DNA of 6,548 nucleotides from JAQIBY01 sp964527535. Its GTDB lineage: Bacteria > Bacteroidota > Bacteroidia > Bacteroidales > ML635J-15. The stretch lies in assembly GCA_964527535.1 (NCBI GenBank), contig CAZGPW010000214.1:1-6548 (forward strand), given 5' to 3'. The notes under the pieces were generated by a model that ran no database searches, was not told where the DNA came from, and worked only from the letters and a program-made list of their open reading frames with translations. Shown here piece after piece: positions 6,471 through 6,548 of the stretch. Positions within the stretch are counted from its first letter, which is position 1; every line of letters begins with the position of its first letter. The position numbers and the translations under genes are program-made.

Positions 6471-6548
6471 AGCATTGATAATCAAATGTTAACATAAATT
6501 CATTGTTAATATTATTCAAAATTACATAAAATTTTAAAATTAGTAATA

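Noticed and set aside
6486..6495. Palindrome ATGTTAACAT after the short GT-C gene, considered as terminator or operator
   Set aside because: There is no loop, no GC-rich stem and no T-run in the right place, and perfect 10-bp palindromes arise easily in AT-rich DNA.
6517..6524. CAAAATTA, a minus-strand TAATTTTG match to the TAnnTTTG promoter motif
   Set aside because: It would drive antisense transcription into the short GT-C gene, has no clear -33 partner inside the window, and sits in very AT-rich sequence where chance matches are expected.

Overview
The window looks like a piece of a surface-glycan or glycolipid biosynthesis locus, probably from the phylum Bacteroidota. The evidence for the phylum is indirect. 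The DNA is AT-rich, the genes lack clear Shine-Dalgarno sequences, and two sites match the Bacteroidota -7 promoter consensus TAnnTTTG (TACTTTTG on the minus strand and TATATTTG on the plus strand). Both sites lie in the divergent intergenic region, where promoters are expected. No rRNA, tRNA, CRISPR array or insertion sequence is visible.

Left arm (1-2901, minus strand, read right to left): three tightly coupled genes. They encode a polyprenyl-phosphate type GT2 glycosyltransferase with two C-terminal membrane helices, a SAM-dependent methyltransferase with an unusual nucleotide-binding loop, and a protein of the coenzyme F420 hydrogenase/dehydrogenase beta-subunit (FrhB/FdhB) family. The first two genes overlap by 4 bp (ATGA) and the next two by 20 bp. 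The same ATGA arrangement occurs at the left edge of the window, which suggests that a fourth gene starts there and the operon continues.

Middle (2902-3163): a divergent intergenic region of about 260 bp that appears to hold one promoter in each direction. The plus-strand promoter lies inside the first codons of the longest possible reading frame of the rightward gene. This argues that the true start of that gene is the ATG at 3164 rather than the one at 3047.

Right arm (3164-6470, plus strand): two tandem paralogous multi-pass membrane proteins, 16 bp apart, that resemble GT-C fold glycosyltransferases (GT39/ArnT/PMT-like). They align without a gap over 365 residues, with about two thirds of residues identical by hand count. 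A stretch of 33 residues around HQWRQC is completely identical although 20 of its 33 codons differ. The first copy (725 aa) carries an extra helix and a large C-terminal soluble region. The second (370 aa) stops just before these.

Working model (inference): the leftward GT2 enzyme loads a sugar onto a polyprenyl phosphate, and the rightward GT-C proteins transfer that sugar to a glycan or other acceptor outside the inner membrane. The methyltransferase and the FrhB-like protein may modify the same product. The last 78 bp are AT-rich and hold no gene that I can support.
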